Assembly: GCA_964459465.1 (NCBI GenBank)
Contig: CAYWLR010000003.1
Coordinates: 124,001 to 188,000 of the forward strand
DNA: 64,000 bases
Reading direction: 5' to 3'
From: CALAMC01 sp964459465
Lineage (GTDB): Bacteria > Zixibacteria > MSB-5A5 > GN15 > PGXB01
Below, piece after piece: positions 62,582-64,000 of this stretch. The position numbers and the translations under genes are program-made. The notes below the pieces were generated by a model that was not told where the DNA came from, ran no database searches, and saw only the letters and a list, made by a program, of their open reading frames with translations. How positions within the stretch are numbered: the first letter of the stretch is position 1; every line of letters starts with the position of its first letter.

Positions 62582-64000
62582 TCAAACACCCTTCCTTCGC
62601 AAAAGCAGCTGGTTTTCTGGCGAGCGCGATTCCCCCACCGAGGTGATGTATATGGCCGCTTTGTCCTCCACCGGACAGGCGTACTCACAGGCGCCGCACC
62701 CCGTGCACCGTTCCGGATCGACATAGGGCAGTTGCACCATAACCGTTTTCCCCTCGGAATTTTCTACGTCATCCCTTTTCAAATAAATAGCTTTGGGGGT
62801 GGTCGGGCACCACTCTTCGCAGACGATGCACGGGATATTCATGCCCCAGGGAAGACAGCGCCCGCGGTCGATGAAGGCCGTGCCGATTCGGTTCGGCGGC
62901 GAGTTCTCGTCCCCGACCTTTTGCTTTAGCGTCAGTTCGATTATCGCCCCCGTCGGACATACCTGCCCGCACAGGGTACAGGTCGGTTCGCAATAGCCGA
63001 TGCGGGCGATCAATATCGGTGACCACAGACCTTCCAGCCCGGCTTGGGAAAGAGTCGGGTGCAAAGCGTTATTGGGGCAAACCCGCATGCACTGCCCGCA
63101 CCGGATGCACCGCGCGATGAAATCTTGCTCCACAGCAGAACCGGGAGGCCGAATCAAATATGGACTGGCGTTCTTTTCGAAAGCATCGCCGGAGCGAAAA
63201 AGCGGCGTCAAAGCCAGACCGCCGACAATCGAGGCCGCCACCTTGCGGCGGGTGACGTCGATTTTCTGCGTCGGGGCGGGATTGTCCTTACCGTCCTCGT
63301 GTTTCGGAAAAAATTTGAATTTCAGCGAACTGCGGGGACAGACAGCCTGGCAGTTCAAACAAAGATGACATTCGCTCTGACGCCAGCGCGCGCCGATATC
63401 GGGTCCATCCGCCCCCTGACAGGCGTGAAGACAAAGATTACAATGATCACAGGATGATGCGTCCTTTTCCAGCCCGAATATGGCATAGCGCGAAAATATC
63501 CCCAGTAACGCCCCCAGCGGGCAAATCCCCCGGCACCAGAAACGGGTGAATAGCCGATTCATCATCAATATGGCCAGAAAAAACAGGCCGATGGTTAATA
63601 TCGTATGAAAATGCATCTGTCGAAACGGCAAAAACAGCGCCGCAAAGACGTCGTACACCCCCTGCGCCAGCGCGCCCAGCGGCCCGATGCCGAATGATTT
63701 GGCCCAGCCTAAAAGCCCCAGCGACGTGCTGTGTATGACCGGCAAGACCGCCGTCCCCAGCGAACGGGCCAGAAGCGGCAGGGGATCCAGCAGGCCGGCC
63801 TGCAACGTCCCGGTCAATGCCGCGGCCAGAAAGAAAAACAGAACATAATACTTGATCCGTTGATACTTTCTATAACGATTCGATTCGATTTTATTTTTGC
63901 CTTTTCTTCTCAAACGCTCCGACGGGATTTCCGAAATCCAGTGATTGAGTGAACCCAGCGGACACACCCAGCCGCAGAAAAACCGCCCCAGAAATATGGT
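62582..64000 (-). CDS. NapH/NapG-like membrane polyferredoxin (5' end outside window)
   Basis: The visible 473 codons run to the window edge without a start, so the N-terminus is missing. The first residues read FLGRFFCGWVCPLGSLNHW, the CxxxCP motif of NapH/NosR-type membrane ferredoxins. Several membrane segments and a second FWCRGICPLGAL follow. Cysteine clusters come next: CDHCNLCLHAC, CHLCLNCQAVCP, CIRCGQCMRVCP, CTLCGQVCP, CIVCEEWCP and CTGCGACEYACP. Between the halves TRRKVAASIVGGLALTP looks like a former twin-arginine/membrane anchor, and LIRPPGSAVEQDFIARC is typical of NapG. It therefore appears to be a NapH-NapG fusion that passes electrons through the membrane; the redox partner is not in the window. 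Confidence 0.88.
   Translation of the reverse strand, partial: TIFLGRFFCGWVCPLGSLNHWISEIPSERLRRKGKNKIESNRYRKYQRIKYYVLFFFLAAALTGTLQAGLLDPLPLLARSLGTAVLPVIHSTSLGLLGWAKSFGIGPLGALAQGVYDVFAALFLPFRQMHFHTILTIGLFFLAILMMNRLFTRFWCRGICPLGALLGIFSRYAIFGLEKDASSCDHCNLCLHACQGADGPDIGARWRQSECHLCLNCQAVCPRSSLKFKFFPKHEDGKDNPAPTQKIDVTRRKVAASIVGGLALTPLFRSGDAFEKNASPYLIRPPGSAVEQDFIARCIRCGQCMRVCPNNALHPTLSQAGLEGLWSPILIARIGYCEPTCTLCGQVCPTGAIIELTLKQKVGDENSPPNRIGTAFIDRGRCLPWGMNIPCIVCEEWCPTTPKAIYLKRDDVENSEGKTVMVQLPYVDPERCTGCGACEYACPVEDKAAIYITSVGESRSPENQLLLRRKGV

Overview
The window carries about 33 protein genes and no rRNA, tRNA or CRISPR that I can see. Several secreted proteins combine C-terminal tails of the Bacteroidetes type IX secretion (T9SS type A-like) kind, built on an NYPNPFNP core and ending in KM-x-LLK, with dockerin-like calcium loops and cohesin-like beta-sandwiches. 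This mix, together with extracellular beta-propellers and a CstA, NapH/NapG-like and HD-GYP background, suggests an uncultured member of the FCB superphylum such as Candidatus Zixibacteria or a relative. That assignment is inference; no phylogenetic marker was tested.

Layout. (1) 1-30263 is a secreted/surface protein island, all on the + strand. A truncated dockerin plus tail protein is followed by a tight run of four genes: a 659-aa and an 853-aa cohesin-like/dockerin-like/tail protein, a 3596-aa protein with 32 tandem ~96-aa repeats, and an 1857-aa repeat protein ending in a dockerin. After a strong terminator come three separately transcribed secreted genes: a dockerin-tagged beta-propeller-like protein, a dockerin-tagged subtilisin, and a small tail-bearing protein. 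Two of these have good sigma70-like promoters followed by long structured leaders. (2) 30731-34709 holds a GH35-like glycosidase and a lipoprotein-type gamma-glutamyltransferase. (3) 34703-37783 has a divergent pair, a bactofilin-like membrane protein and a CstA-type transporter. (4) 37866-42895 is a compact run of diguanylate cyclase, NagZ, AnmK and SpoIID/LytB, coupling c-di-GMP signalling with cell-wall recycling, followed by an orphan gene. (5) 44076-47028 (minus strand) has a GT4 glycosyltransferase and an OmpA/TSP3 outer-membrane protein. (6) 47195-54129 is an endonuclease V-like gene, M20 amidohydrolase, two secreted propellers, a YbbR protein and TsaD. (7) 54428-59210 has a UDP-N-acetylhexosamine dehydrogenase, then a HEAT-repeat protein and an HD-GYP protein that appear to share an N-terminal domain. 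(8) 59193-64000 (minus strand) has a NapH/NapG-like ferredoxin membrane protein (running off the window), a lipoprotein, a DUF3108-like protein, a lipid kinase and a DUF5683-like protein.

The most interesting reading is that the first 30 kb encodes a secreted assembly system. Cohesin-like and dockerin-like modules are distributed over tail-anchored proteins, giant repeat proteins, a protease and a propeller, with no cellulase or other plant-polysaccharide enzyme beside them. It could be a non-cellulosomal cohesin-dockerin surface matrix. c-di-GMP enzymes (GGDEF, HD-GYP) and polysaccharide genes elsewhere in the window fit a surface-attachment lifestyle, but a regulatory link is inference.
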